6,422 bases of DNA from an uncultured Pseudomonas sp. Its GTDB lineage: Bacteria; Pseudomonadota; Gammaproteobacteria; Pseudomonadales; Pseudomonadaceae. Numbering within the stretch: position 1 is the stretch's first letter; the number at the start of each line of letters is the position of its first letter. Shown here piece after piece: positions 1 through 5,855 of this stretch. The notes under the pieces were generated by a model that saw nothing but the letters and a program-made list of their open reading frames with translations, was not told the DNA's origin and ran no database searches. The position numbers were made by a program, and so were the translations under genes. Where the stretch lies: the NCBI GenBank assembly GCA_943912755.1, contig CALTWF010000170.1, forward strand, positions 1-6,422, written 5' to 3'.

Positions 1-9
1 GTGGGCCAT
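1..9 (-). CDS. prpF: PrpF start (partial, first three codons): probable 2-methylaconitate isomerase
   Basis: Read on the minus strand, the last bases at the window edge are ATG GCC CAC (Met-Ala-His). Pseudomonas PrpF proteins, as I remember them, commonly begin MAH. PrpF is the isomerase/accessory protein that AcnD needs in the methylcitrate cycle, and its gene normally lies directly downstream of acnD, which is where this ATG sits. A weak Shine-Dalgarno, GGAA at 20-17, lies 7 nt upstream of the ATG. Only three codons are visible, so the call rests on synteny plus the start tripeptide; a chance ATG cannot be excluded. If correct, the acnD-prpF gap is 118 nt and carries a REP pair. Confidence 0.5.
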
Positions 10-44
10 GAATAGGTTCCGTCAGTTCAATAGGTGAAACCCCA

Positions 45-115
45 ATCGCTGGCAAGCCAGCTCCCACAGGTATTGCGTGCGCCACTAACCTTGTGGGAGC
101 TGGCTTGCCAGCGAT
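45..115. repeat. Inverted pair of REP elements between acnD and prpF
   Basis: Two 24-nt arms, 45-68 and 92-115, are exact reverse complements separated by 23 nt. Each arm contains its own small palindrome, GCTGGC-2nt-GCCAGC, next to the conserved flank TGTGGGA (or its complement). This nested arrangement is typical of Pseudomonas REP sequences in head-to-head pairs, non-autonomous elements thought to be mobilised by RAYT (REP-associated tyrosine) transposases. In the operon transcript the pair could fold into one long stem or two short hairpins, and it may stabilise the upstream acnD message or reduce read-through to the next gene. No U-run follows in the minus direction, so it is not a classical intrinsic terminator. 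Confidence 0.88.
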
Positions 116-127
116 GAGGCCCTGAAA

Positions 128-2713
128 TCAAGCCGCGCCTTCGAGGAAGTCCTGGGCAAAGCGCTGCAACACGCCACCCGCCTCGTAGATCGACACTTCC
201 TCGGCGGTATCCAGGCGGCAGGTCACCGGCACTTCGAGGCGCTCGCCATTGCTGCGGGTGATGACCAGGGTCAGGGTCGCCCGCGGCGTGCGCTGGCCGA
301 CCACGTCGTACAGCTCGCTGCCGTCCAGCTCCAGGGTCTTGCGGTCGGTGCCCGGCTTGAACTCCAGCGGCAGCACGCCCATACCCACCAGGTTGGTGCG
401 GTGGATACGCTCGAAACCTTCGGCGACGATGGCCTCGACACCCGCCAGGCGCACGCCCTTGGCCGCCCAGTCACGGGACGAACCCTGGCCGTAGTCGGCA
501 CCGGCGACGATGATCAGCGGCTGCTTGCGCTCCATGTAGGTCTCGATGGCTTCCCACATGCGGGTGACCTGGCCTTCCGGCTCGATCCGCGCCAGCGAAC
601 CCTGCTTGACCTTGCCGTTTTCCTGGACCATCTCGTTGAACAGTTTCGGGTTGGCGAAGGTGGCGCGCTGGGCGGTCAGGTGGTCGCCGCGGTGGGTGGC
701 GTAGGAGTTGAAGTCCTCTTCCGGCAGGCCCATTTTCGCCAGGTACTCGCCGGCCGCGCTGTCCAGCATGATGGCGTTGGACGGCGACAAGTGGTCGGTG
801 GTGATGTTGTCCGGCAACACCGCCAGCGGGCGCATGCCCTTGAGCGTGCGCTCACCGGCCAGGGCGCCTTCCCAGTAAGGCGGACGGCGGATATAGGTGC
901 TCATCGGCCGCCATTCGTACAGCGGCGCGACTTTCGGCCCCTTGTCCTCCTCGATGGCGAACATCGGGATATACACCTGGCGGAACTGCTCCGGCTTCAC
1001 CGAGGCACGCACCACCGCATCGATTTCCTCGTCGCTCGGCCAGATGTCCTTGAGGCGGATTTCCTTGCCGTCGACCACACCCAGCACGTCCTTCTCGATA
1101 TCGAAGCGGATGGTCCCGGCGATGGCATAGGCCACCACCAGCGGCGGCGAAGCGAGGAAGGCCTGCTTGGCGTAAGGGTGGATGCGCCCGTCGAAGTTGC
1201 GGTTGCCCGAAAGCACGGCGGTGGCGTACAGATCGCGGTCGATGATTTCCTGCTGAATTACCGGATCCAGTGCGCCGGACATACCGTTGCACGTGGTGCA
1301 GGCAAACGCCACCACACCAAAGCCCAGTTGCTCCAGCTCATCGGTCAGGCCGGCTTCGTCGAGGTACAGGGCCACGGTCTTCGAACCAGGCGCCAGCGAC
1401 GATTTGACCCACGGCTTGCGCGCCAGGCCCAGCTTGTTGGCGTTGCGCGCCAGCAGGCCGGCGGCGATCACGTTGCGCGGGTTGCTGGTGTTGGTGCAAC
1501 TGGTGATGGCGGCGATGATCACCGCGCCGTCCGGCATTTGCCCGGGGACTTCCTCCCAGGCACCGGCAATGCCCTTGGCCGCAAGCTCACTGGTGGCGAC
1601 CCGGGCGTGGGGGTTGGACGGGCCGGCCATGTTGCGCACCACGCTGGACAGGTCGAAGCGCAACACCCGCTCGTACTCGGCATTGACCAGGCTGTCGGCC
1701 CACAGGCCGGCCTCTTTGGCATAGGTTTCCACCAGCTTGACCTGCTGCTCGTCGCGGCCGGTCAGGCGCAGGTAGTCGATGGTCTGCTGGTCGATGGCGA
1801 ACATCGCAGCGGTGGCGCCGTATTCCGGCGCCATGTTGGAAATGGTGGCACGGTCGCCAAGGGTCAGGGCGCGCGCGCCCTCGCCATGGAACTCCAGGTA
1901 GGCGCCGACCACCTTCTGCTTGCGCAGGAACTCGGTCAGGGCCAGCACCACGTCGGTGGCGGTGATGCCCGGTTGCGGCTTGCCGGACAGTTCGACGCCG
2001 ACGATTTCCGGCAGGCGCATCCACGACGCACGGCCGAGCATGACGTTCTCGGCTTCCAGGCCGCCGACACCGATGGCGATCACGCCGAGGGCATCGACAT
2101 GCGGGGTGTGGCTGTCGGTGCCGACGCAGGTATCGGGATAGGCCACGCCGCGCTCGGCATGGATCACCGGGGACATTTTCTCCAGGTTGATCTGGTGCAT
2201 GATGCCGTTGCCCGGCTGGATCACATCGACGTTCTTGAACGCCTTCTTGGTCCAGTTGATGAAGTGGAAACGGTCTTCGTTGCGGCGGTCCTCGATGGCG
2301 CGGTTCTTCTCGAAGGCCTGCGGATCGAAGCCGCCGCATTCCACGGCCAGGGAGTGGTCGACGATCAACTGGACCGGCACCACCGGGTTGACCTGGGCCG
2401 GGTCGCCGCCCTTGTCGGCGATGGCGTCGCGCAGGCCGGCGAGGTCGACCAGGGCGGTCTGGCCGAGGATGTCGTGACACACCACGCGGGCCGGGAACCA
2501 GGGGAAGTCGAGGTCGCGCTTGCGCTCGATCAGCTGGCCGAGGGACGCGTTCAGGGTCGCCGGAGTGCAGCGGCGCACCAGGTTCTCGGCGAGCACCCGG
2601 GAGGTATAGGGCAGGCGGTCGTAGGCACCCGGCGCGATCGCATCGACCGCCGCACGGGCATCGAAATAGTCCAGGGCGGTGCCTGGCAGGGACTTGCGGA
2701 ATTCGGTGTTCAT
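128..2713 (-). CDS. acnD: AcnD, Fe-S-dependent 2-methylcitrate dehydratase (aconitase-like)
   Basis: 861 aa, the usual length for AcnD. It is an aconitase-superfamily enzyme of the cytoplasm that dehydrates 2-methylcitrate to 2-methylaconitate and works with PrpF in bacteria that use AcnD instead of PrpD. Visible motifs: GTDSHTPHVDALG at about 198-210 (substrate/catalytic region of domain 1); the three 4Fe-4S cluster cysteines at Cys406 (SCTNTSNP) and Cys472/Cys475 (ACTTCNGMSG); DNITTDHLSPS at 635-645; and the C-terminal swivel domain with GADYGQGSSRDWA at 738-750. Distinction from ordinary AcnA rests mainly on context, directly after prpC in a prp operon, and on overall resemblance. The start is the ATG at 2713-2711; no strong Shine-Dalgarno lies immediately before it, and a possible coupling mini-ORF overlaps the start. 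It lies 192 nt after prpC, with a REP pair in between. Confidence 0.95.
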   Translation of the reverse strand: MNTEFRKSLPGTALDYFDARAAVDAIAPGAYDRLPYTSRVLAENLVRRCTPATLNASLGQLIERKRDLDFPWFPARVVCHDILGQTALVDLAGLRDAIADKGGDPAQVNPVVPVQLIVDHSLAVECGGFDPQAFEKNRAIEDRRNEDRFHFINWTKKAFKNVDVIQPGNGIMHQINLEKMSPVIHAERGVAYPDTCVGTDSHTPHVDALGVIAIGVGGLEAENVMLGRASWMRLPEIVGVELSGKPQPGITATDVVLALTEFLRKQKVVGAYLEFHGEGARALTLGDRATISNMAPEYGATAAMFAIDQQTIDYLRLTGRDEQQVKLVETYAKEAGLWADSLVNAEYERVLRFDLSSVVRNMAGPSNPHARVATSELAAKGIAGAWEEVPGQMPDGAVIIAAITSCTNTSNPRNVIAAGLLARNANKLGLARKPWVKSSLAPGSKTVALYLDEAGLTDELEQLGFGVVAFACTTCNGMSGALDPVIQQEIIDRDLYATAVLSGNRNFDGRIHPYAKQAFLASPPLVVAYAIAGTIRFDIEKDVLGVVDGKEIRLKDIWPSDEEIDAVVRASVKPEQFRQVYIPMFAIEEDKGPKVAPLYEWRPMSTYIRRPPYWEGALAGERTLKGMRPLAVLPDNITTDHLSPSNAIMLDSAAGEYLAKMGLPEEDFNSYATHRGDHLTAQRATFANPKLFNEMVQENGKVKQGSLARIEPEGQVTRMWEAIETYMERKQPLIIVAGADYGQGSSRDWAAKGVRLAGVEAIVAEGFERIHRTNLVGMGVLPLEFKPGTDRKTLELDGSELYDVVGQRTPRATLTLVITRSNGERLEVPVTCRLDTAEEVSIYEAGGVLQRFAQDFLEGAA

Positions 2714-2763
2714 TTCAGGTCGGCTCGGTCACGGGTTCGGTTTCTCAAGAGCACCACCTCTCC
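2710..2763 (-). promoter_or_regulatory. Possible leader mini-ORF and ribosome entry site for acnD
   Basis: acnD lacks a good Shine-Dalgarno within 15 nt of its ATG. Further upstream on the minus strand, GGAGAGG lies at 2763-2757, ending the REP pair. It is followed by in-frame candidate starts GTG 2754 and TTG 2748, the latter at an 8-nt spacing. The frame reads (from TTG) MRNRTRDRADLK and stops at TGA 2712-2710, which overlaps the acnD ATG as ATGA. Termination on such an overlap is a standard arrangement for translational coupling, so ribosomes loading at GGAGAGG could reinitiate on acnD. The ORF is only 12-14 codons with a non-ATG start, and a chance occurrence is quite possible. Confidence 0.28.
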
Positions 2764-2840
2764 CCTGTGGGAGCGGGTTCACCCGCGATTGCGCCGGTGA
2801 ATCCACTACCGTCATCGCGGGTAAACCCGCTCCCACAGGG
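2763..2840. repeat. Inverted pair of REP elements between prpC and acnD
   Basis: Arms 2763-2789 and 2814-2840 (27 nt each) are reverse complements with one mismatch (2780 against 2823), separated by 24 nt. Each arm has an inner palindrome GCGGGT-2nt-ACCCGC (2773-2786 and 2817-2830) beside CCCTGTGGGA. This is the P. putida-style REP with the CGCGGGT...ACCCGC core. It shares its outer bases with the pair at 45-115 but has different, still paired, stem bases. It occupies most of the prpC-acnD gap and in RNA could form a long hairpin affecting stability or the relative expression of prpC and acnD. No U-tract follows it in the direction of transcription. Confidence 0.9.
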
Positions 2841-2905
2841 TTAGCGTCGCTCTTGCCATCCCTGCTCTTGTTCCACAGGGTTCGGCGGTGATCTTTCGGT
2901 CTCTG

Positions 2906-4033
2906 TCAACGCTTCTCGATCGGCACGTAGGCACGCTGTTCGACGCCGGTGTACTCGGCGCTCGGACGGATGATGCGGTTGTTGGCGCGCTGCTCGAACA
3001 CGTGTGCCGCCCAGCCGGTCAGGCGCGAGCAGACGAAGATCGGGGTGAACAGCTTGGTCGGGATGCCCATGAAGTGGTACGCCGAGGCATGGTAGAAGTC
3101 GGCATTGGGGAACAGCTTCTTCTGCTCCCACATGGTCTTGTCGATGGCTTCCGACACCGGGTACAGCACCTTGTCACCCACCTCGTCGGCGAGCTTCTTC
3201 GCCCAGCCCTTGATTACTTCGTTGCGCGGGTCGGACTCTTTGTAGATGGCATGGCCGAAGCCCATGATCTTGTCCTTGCGCTCAAGCATCCTGAGCAGCT
3301 CGGCCACCGCTTCCTGCGGGCTCTGGAAGCGCTCGATCAGCTCCATCGCCGCCTCGTTGGCACCGCCATGCAGCGGGCCGCGCAGCGAGCCGATGGCCGC
3401 GGTGACGCAGGAGTACAGGTCGGACAGGGTCGAAGCGCAGACCCGCGCGGTGAAGGTCGAGGCGTTGAATTCGTGCTCGGCATAGAGAATCAGCGACACG
3501 TTCATCACCTTGACGTGCAGTTCGCTCGGCTTCTTGCCATGCAGCAGGTGCAGGAAGTGGCCGCCGATGGTGTCCTCGTCGCTATTGCAGTCGATGCGCA
3601 CGCCATGGTGGCTGAAGCGGTACCAGTAGCACATCACCGCCGGGAACAGGGCGAGCAGACGGTCGGTCCTGTCGCGCTGCTGGTCAAAGTTCAGCTCCTG
3701 CTCCAGGGTGCCGAGCACCGAGCAGCCGGTGCGCATGACATCCATCGGGTGGGCGTTGGCAGGAATGCGTTCGAGCACTTCCTTCAGCGCCTGCGGCAGG
3801 TCGCGCAGGGTCTTCAGGCGGGCCTGGTATTCGGCCAGTTGCGCCTTGTTCGGCAGCTCGCCGTAAAGCAGCAGGTAGGCAACTTCTTCGAACAGCGCAT
3901 TGGCGGCCAGGTCACGCACGTCGTAGCCACGGTAGGTCAGCCCGGCACCGGCCTGACCGACTGTCGACAGTGCAGTCTGCCCGGCCACCTGGCCACGCAG
4001 GCCGGCTCCGCTGAGTACTTTTGCTTCGGCCAT
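2906..4033 (-). CDS. prpC: PrpC, 2-methylcitrate synthase
   Basis: 375 aa, matching the family's usual length. It condenses propionyl-CoA with oxaloacetate to give 2-methylcitrate and CoA, the entry step of the methylcitrate cycle, in the cytoplasm. The citrate-synthase fold is shown by the three catalytic residues in their usual contexts: His222 in GPLHGGANEAA, His261 in GFGHAIYK, and Asp312 in ADFYHASAYH. His187 in YAEHEFNAST is the likely oxaloacetate-binding histidine. It belongs to the short citrate synthase/methylcitrate synthase group rather than the longer GltA type (about 430 aa). The ATG start is supported by a strong AAGGAG 7 nt upstream. It lies 61 nt after prpB, consistent with co-transcription. 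An exact TGTCGACA palindrome sits within codons near the 5' end. Confidence 0.97.
   Translation of the reverse strand: MAEAKVLSGAGLRGQVAGQTALSTVGQAGAGLTYRGYDVRDLAANALFEEVAYLLLYGELPNKAQLAEYQARLKTLRDLPQALKEVLERIPANAHPMDVMRTGCSVLGTLEQELNFDQQRDRTDRLLALFPAVMCYWYRFSHHGVRIDCNSDEDTIGGHFLHLLHGKKPSELHVKVMNVSLILYAEHEFNASTFTARVCASTLSDLYSCVTAAIGSLRGPLHGGANEAAMELIERFQSPQEAVAELLRMLERKDKIMGFGHAIYKESDPRNEVIKGWAKKLADEVGDKVLYPVSEAIDKTMWEQKKLFPNADFYHASAYHFMGIPTKLFTPIFVCSRLTGWAAHVFEQRANNRIIRPSAEYTGVEQRAYVPIEKR
3960..3971. promoter_or_regulatory. Operator-like palindrome inside prpC
   Basis: ACTGTCGACAGT is a perfect 12-bp palindrome sharing the 8-bp core TGTCGACA with the two sites at the operon promoter; it differs from ATTGTCGACAAT only at one symmetric pair of positions. 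It falls about 68 nt into prpC, in the codons for Leu-Ser-Thr-Val. It might be an auxiliary regulator site or just coding sequence: the same core also occurs at 4721-4728 in prpB, where the conserved Asp-Val-Asp-Thr codons explain it. Confidence 0.2.
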
Positions 4034-4040
4034 GGGATAT

Positions 4041-4046
4041 CTCCTT
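4041..4046 (-). promoter_or_regulatory. Strong ribosome binding site of prpC
   Basis: AAGGAG on the minus strand lies 7 nt before the prpC ATG, an optimal spacing, and fixes that start. It is the best Shine-Dalgarno in the operon. PrpC may therefore be translated more efficiently than acnD, which has no comparable site close to its ATG. Confidence 0.85.
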
Positions 4047-4085
4047 TCTTGAATTTGTTATGAGAAGCGGTCTGGCTAATCGGGC

Positions 4086-4101
4086 GGCCTGTGCTCAGGC
4101 C
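4086..4101 (-). other. Small perfect stem-loop over the prpB stop codon
   Basis: GGCCTG-AGCA-CAGGCC on the minus strand forms a 6-bp GC-rich stem with a 4-nt loop; the prpB TGA lies in its middle. No U-run follows, so it is not a classical terminator. It could modestly stabilise the prpB 3' end or serve as a processing boundary. It may also be partly a by-product of the coding sequence for the C-terminal Lys-Lys-Ala. Confidence 0.4.
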
Positions 4102-4985
4102 TTCTTCTGCGCGAACAGAGCGTCGAGGCTCTGCTCGAACGCGTGGTAGTTGATGGCGTCGTACAGCTCCATGCGGGTCTGCATGGTGTCGATCACGTTC
4201 TTCTGCGTGCCGTCGCGGCGCAGCGCGGCGTAGACGTTCTCGGCGGCCTTGTTCATGGCGCGGAAGGCCGACAGCGGGTACAGCGCCAGGGACACGTCGG
4301 CGGACGCCAGCTCCTCGGTGGTGTACAGCGGCGTGGCGCCGAATTCGGTGATATTGGCCAGGATCGGCGCGCGCACGCGCTCGGCGAAGGTCTTGTACAT
4401 CGACAGTTCGGTGATGGCTTCCGGGAAGATCATGTCGGCGCCGGCCTCGATGCAGGCGGCGGCACGATCCAGGGCGGCTTCCAGGCCTTCCACGGCGAGG
4501 GCGTCGGTGCGCGCCATGATCACGAAGCTGTCATCGGTGCGGGCATCGACGGCGGCCTTGATGCGGTCGACCATCTCCTGCTGGGAGACGATTTCCTTGT
4601 TCGGACGGTGGCCGCAGCGCTTGGCACCGACCTGGTCCTCGATATGGATGGCGGCGGCGCCGAACTTGATCATCGACTTGACGGTGCGCGCCACGTTGAA
4701 CGCCGAGGCGCCGAAGCCGGTGTCGACATCCACCAGCAATGGCAGGTCGCAGACGTCGGTGATGCGCCGCACATCGGTAAGCACGTCATCCAGGCCGGTG
4801 ATGCCCAGGTCAGGCAGGCCGAGGGAACCGGCGGCGACACCACCGCCGGAGAGGTAGATGGCCTTGAAGCCGGCGCGCTTGGCCAGCAGGGCGTGGTTGG
4901 CATTGATGGTACCGACCACCTGCAGCGGGTGCTCGGCGGCTACCGCGTCGCGAAAGCGCTGGCCGGGACTGCTTTTCTGACTCAT
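4095..4985 (-). CDS. prpB: PrpB, 2-methylisocitrate lyase
   Basis: 296 aa, the standard PrpB length. It cleaves (2R,3S)-2-methylisocitrate to pyruvate and succinate, the last step of the methylcitrate cycle. The isocitrate lyase/PEP mutase superfamily fold is shown by YLSGGGVAAGSLGLPDLG at about 44-61; the Mg2+-binding acidic motif VDVDTGFG (Asp86, Asp88); HIEDQ with Glu116; and the active-site loop KRCGHRPNK with catalytic Cys124. NITEFG at 211-216 is also characteristic. The KRCGH signature favours lyase activity over phosphonomutase or oxaloacetate-hydrolase relatives. The ATG start overlaps the regulator's TGA as ATGA, with a GAGGTGA Shine-Dalgarno just upstream (4995-4989), indicating translational coupling to prpR. 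prpC follows after 61 nt. Confidence 0.97.
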   Translation of the reverse strand: MSQKSSPGQRFRDAVAAEHPLQVVGTINANHALLAKRAGFKAIYLSGGGVAAGSLGLPDLGITGLDDVLTDVRRITDVCDLPLLVDVDTGFGASAFNVARTVKSMIKFGAAAIHIEDQVGAKRCGHRPNKEIVSQQEMVDRIKAAVDARTDDSFVIMARTDALAVEGLEAALDRAAACIEAGADMIFPEAITELSMYKTFAERVRAPILANITEFGATPLYTTEELASADVSLALYPLSAFRAMNKAAENVYAALRRDGTQKNVIDTMQTRMELYDAINYHAFEQSLDALFAQKKA

Positions 4986-5692
4986 GACTCACCTCGTGGG
5001 CTAGTGGCGTCCAGGTAGTGACGCTCGATGTTGCGTTTGGATGCGCCGATATGGCGACGCATCAGGAGTTCCGCCAGTTCGCCGTCACGGTCGGCAATGG
5101 CATCGAGAATCCGATGGTGTTCGGCAAAGGCCTGGCGCGGCCGGTTGGGCGTGGCCGAGAACTGGATGCGGTACATGCGCACCAGTTGGTAAAGGTCGTC
5201 GCAGAGCATCTTGACCAGGGTCTTGTTGCCGCTGCCCTGGAGGATCCGGTAGTGGAAGTCGTAGTCGCCTTCCTGCTGGTAGTAGCCGACCCCGGCCTGG
5301 AACGCGGCATCCCGCTCGTGGGTGTCGAGCACCCGGCGCAGCTCGTCGATCTCGGCTACGCTCATACGCTCGGCGGCCAGGCGGCAGGCCATGCCTTCGA
5401 GGGATTCGCGGATTTCGTAGAGCTCGATCAGTTCGGCGTGGGACAGCGACACCACCCGCGCCCCAACATGGGGTACGCGCACCAGCAGGCGCTGGCCTTC
5501 AAGGCGGTGGATGGCCTCGCGCAGCGGACCACGGCTGATGCCGTAGGTGCGCGCCAGTTCGGGCTCGGAGATCTTGCTCCCCGGGGCGATCTCGCCCTTG
5601 ACGATGGCGGCCTGGATACGCCGGAACACGTTCTCGGACAGGGTTTCCGACTCGTCGCCGACGATGGCGGGTGCTTGGGCTGTGTCCAGCAT
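4982..5692 (-). CDS. prpR: PrpR-type GntR/FCD transcriptional regulator of the methylcitrate operon
   Basis: 236 aa from the ATG at 5692. It is a DNA-binding regulator of the FadR (FCD) branch of the GntR family. An N-terminal winged helix at about 16-82 carries the family signature (LSENVFRRIQAAIVKGEIAP, then SEPELARTYGISRGPLREAI), followed by an all-helical FCD effector domain. Likely metal-ligand residues are Asp143 and His147 (GDYDFHYRIL), His193 (AEHHRIL) and His214 (MRRHIG). The effector is probably a methylcitrate-cycle intermediate, but that is inference. It is not the sigma54-dependent PrpR of enterobacteria despite the shared name. A GTG at 5704 would add four residues, but it has no good ribosome site and lies inside a putative operator; AAAGG at 5708-5704 serves the ATG better, although at a long 11-nt spacing. 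As first gene of the operon, overlapping prpB by 4 nt, it is probably autoregulated. Confidence 0.9.
   Translation of the reverse strand: MLDTAQAPAIVGDESETLSENVFRRIQAAIVKGEIAPGSKISEPELARTYGISRGPLREAIHRLEGQRLLVRVPHVGARVVSLSHAELIELYEIRESLEGMACRLAAERMSVAEIDELRRVLDTHERDAAFQAGVGYYQQEGDYDFHYRILQGSGNKTLVKMLCDDLYQLVRMYRIQFSATPNRPRQAFAEHHRILDAIADRDGELAELLMRRHIGASKRNIERHYLDATSPRGES
4989..4995 (-). promoter_or_regulatory. Ribosome binding site of prpB inside the end of prpR
   Basis: GAGGTGA on the minus strand lies within the last codons of the upstream regulator gene and 3 nt before the prpB ATG (GAGG core at 4995-4992, 6 nt from the ATG). Together with the ATGA stop/start overlap it allows both reinitiation and independent loading. 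Confidence 0.7.
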
Positions 5693-5693
5693 G

Positions 5694-5703
5694 ATTGTCG
5701 ACA
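5694..5703. promoter_or_regulatory. Proximal operator candidate at the prpR leader
   Basis: ATTGTCGACA (perfect core TGTCGACA at 5696-5703) lies immediately upstream of the prpR ATG and downstream of the proposed promoter, at about +19. The core equals that of the full palindrome at 5767-5778. GntR/FCD regulators typically bind short palindromes with GT...AC half-sites, and this one fits. A bound repressor here would block elongation or clearance. The right half-site is imperfect (ACC instead of AAT). Confidence 0.55.
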
Positions 5704-5724
5704 CCTTTGAAAATCAATGCGCCA

Positions 5725-5753
5725 AAACTAGCTAAATAGCCCATGACAGTCAA
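5725..5753 (-). promoter_or_regulatory. Probable sigma70 promoter of the prpR-prpB-prpC-acnD operon
   Basis: On the minus strand TTGACT (5753-5748, five of six bases of the -35 consensus) is followed after 17 nt by TAGTTT (5730-5725), which keeps the important T, A and final T of the -10 box. Transcription would begin near 5718, leaving a leader of about 25 nt. The promoter sits between two TGTCGACA palindromes, which supports regulation by the operon's own GntR protein. The -10 box is only moderate. Confidence 0.5.
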
Positions 5754-5766
5754 AGACAAATTAAAC

Positions 5767-5778
5767 ATTGTCGACAAT
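5767..5778. promoter_or_regulatory. Distal operator candidate, perfect 12-bp palindrome
   Basis: ATTGTCGACAAT is a perfect palindrome just upstream of the proposed -35 box. It resembles the ATTGTATACAAT-type sites known for GntR/FCD regulators such as MdcY. Its centre is 73 bp from the centre of the proximal TGTCGACA site, close to seven helical turns, so two regulator dimers could sit on the same face of the DNA. Binding by the neighbouring GntR protein is inferred from position and family. Confidence 0.65.
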
Positions 5779-5822
5779 CGTCTAAGAACGAACTTCACCG
5801 TCGTCGGCGTTGTCTCATTGCC

Positions 5823-5855
5823 GCTGCTGGCGTAGCACCATCAGCGTGATAGAAT
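5823..5855 (+). promoter_or_regulatory. Possible promoter with an interrupted palindrome for the plus-strand protease gene
   Basis: TGATAGAAT at 5847-5855 is an extended -10 box (TAGAAT with an upstream TG). The -35 position is weak (CTGGCG at 5827-5832 with 17-nt spacing), as is common for extended -10 promoters. An interrupted palindrome, GCTG-C-TGG / CCA-T-CAGC at 5823-5845, overlaps the spacer and might be a regulator site. Transcription from here would give a leader of about 120 nt before the ATG at 5984. The evidence is weak and only positional. Confidence 0.3.

Noticed and set aside
401..2800. A 799-codon open frame on the plus strand opposite acnD
   Set aside because: It is antisense to a gene with clear aconitase motifs. 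Its translation is low-complexity, rich in His, Gly, Val, Arg and Gln, as expected from the reverse of high-GC codons, and it shows no recognisable domain. Long shadow frames are common in such genomes.
2763..2840. The REP pair as an intrinsic terminator ending a prpR-prpB-prpC transcript
   Set aside because: There is no U-tract on the downstream side, and acnD follows in the same direction with the expected pathway order; partial attenuation remains possible.
2888..4063. A 391-codon plus-strand frame opposite prpC
   Set aside because: Antisense shadow of a gene with intact citrate-synthase catalytic residues; no domain or convincing start signal.
4721..4728. A further TGTCGACA in prpB as another operator
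   Set aside because: It encodes part of the conserved metal-binding Asp-Val-Asp-Thr motif and its flanks are not palindromic, so coding constraint explains it.
4143..5710. Plus-strand frames opposite prpB (4143-5018) and prpR (5018-5710)
   Set aside because: Both mirror well-supported minus-strand genes, have shadow-type composition and no recognisable motif.
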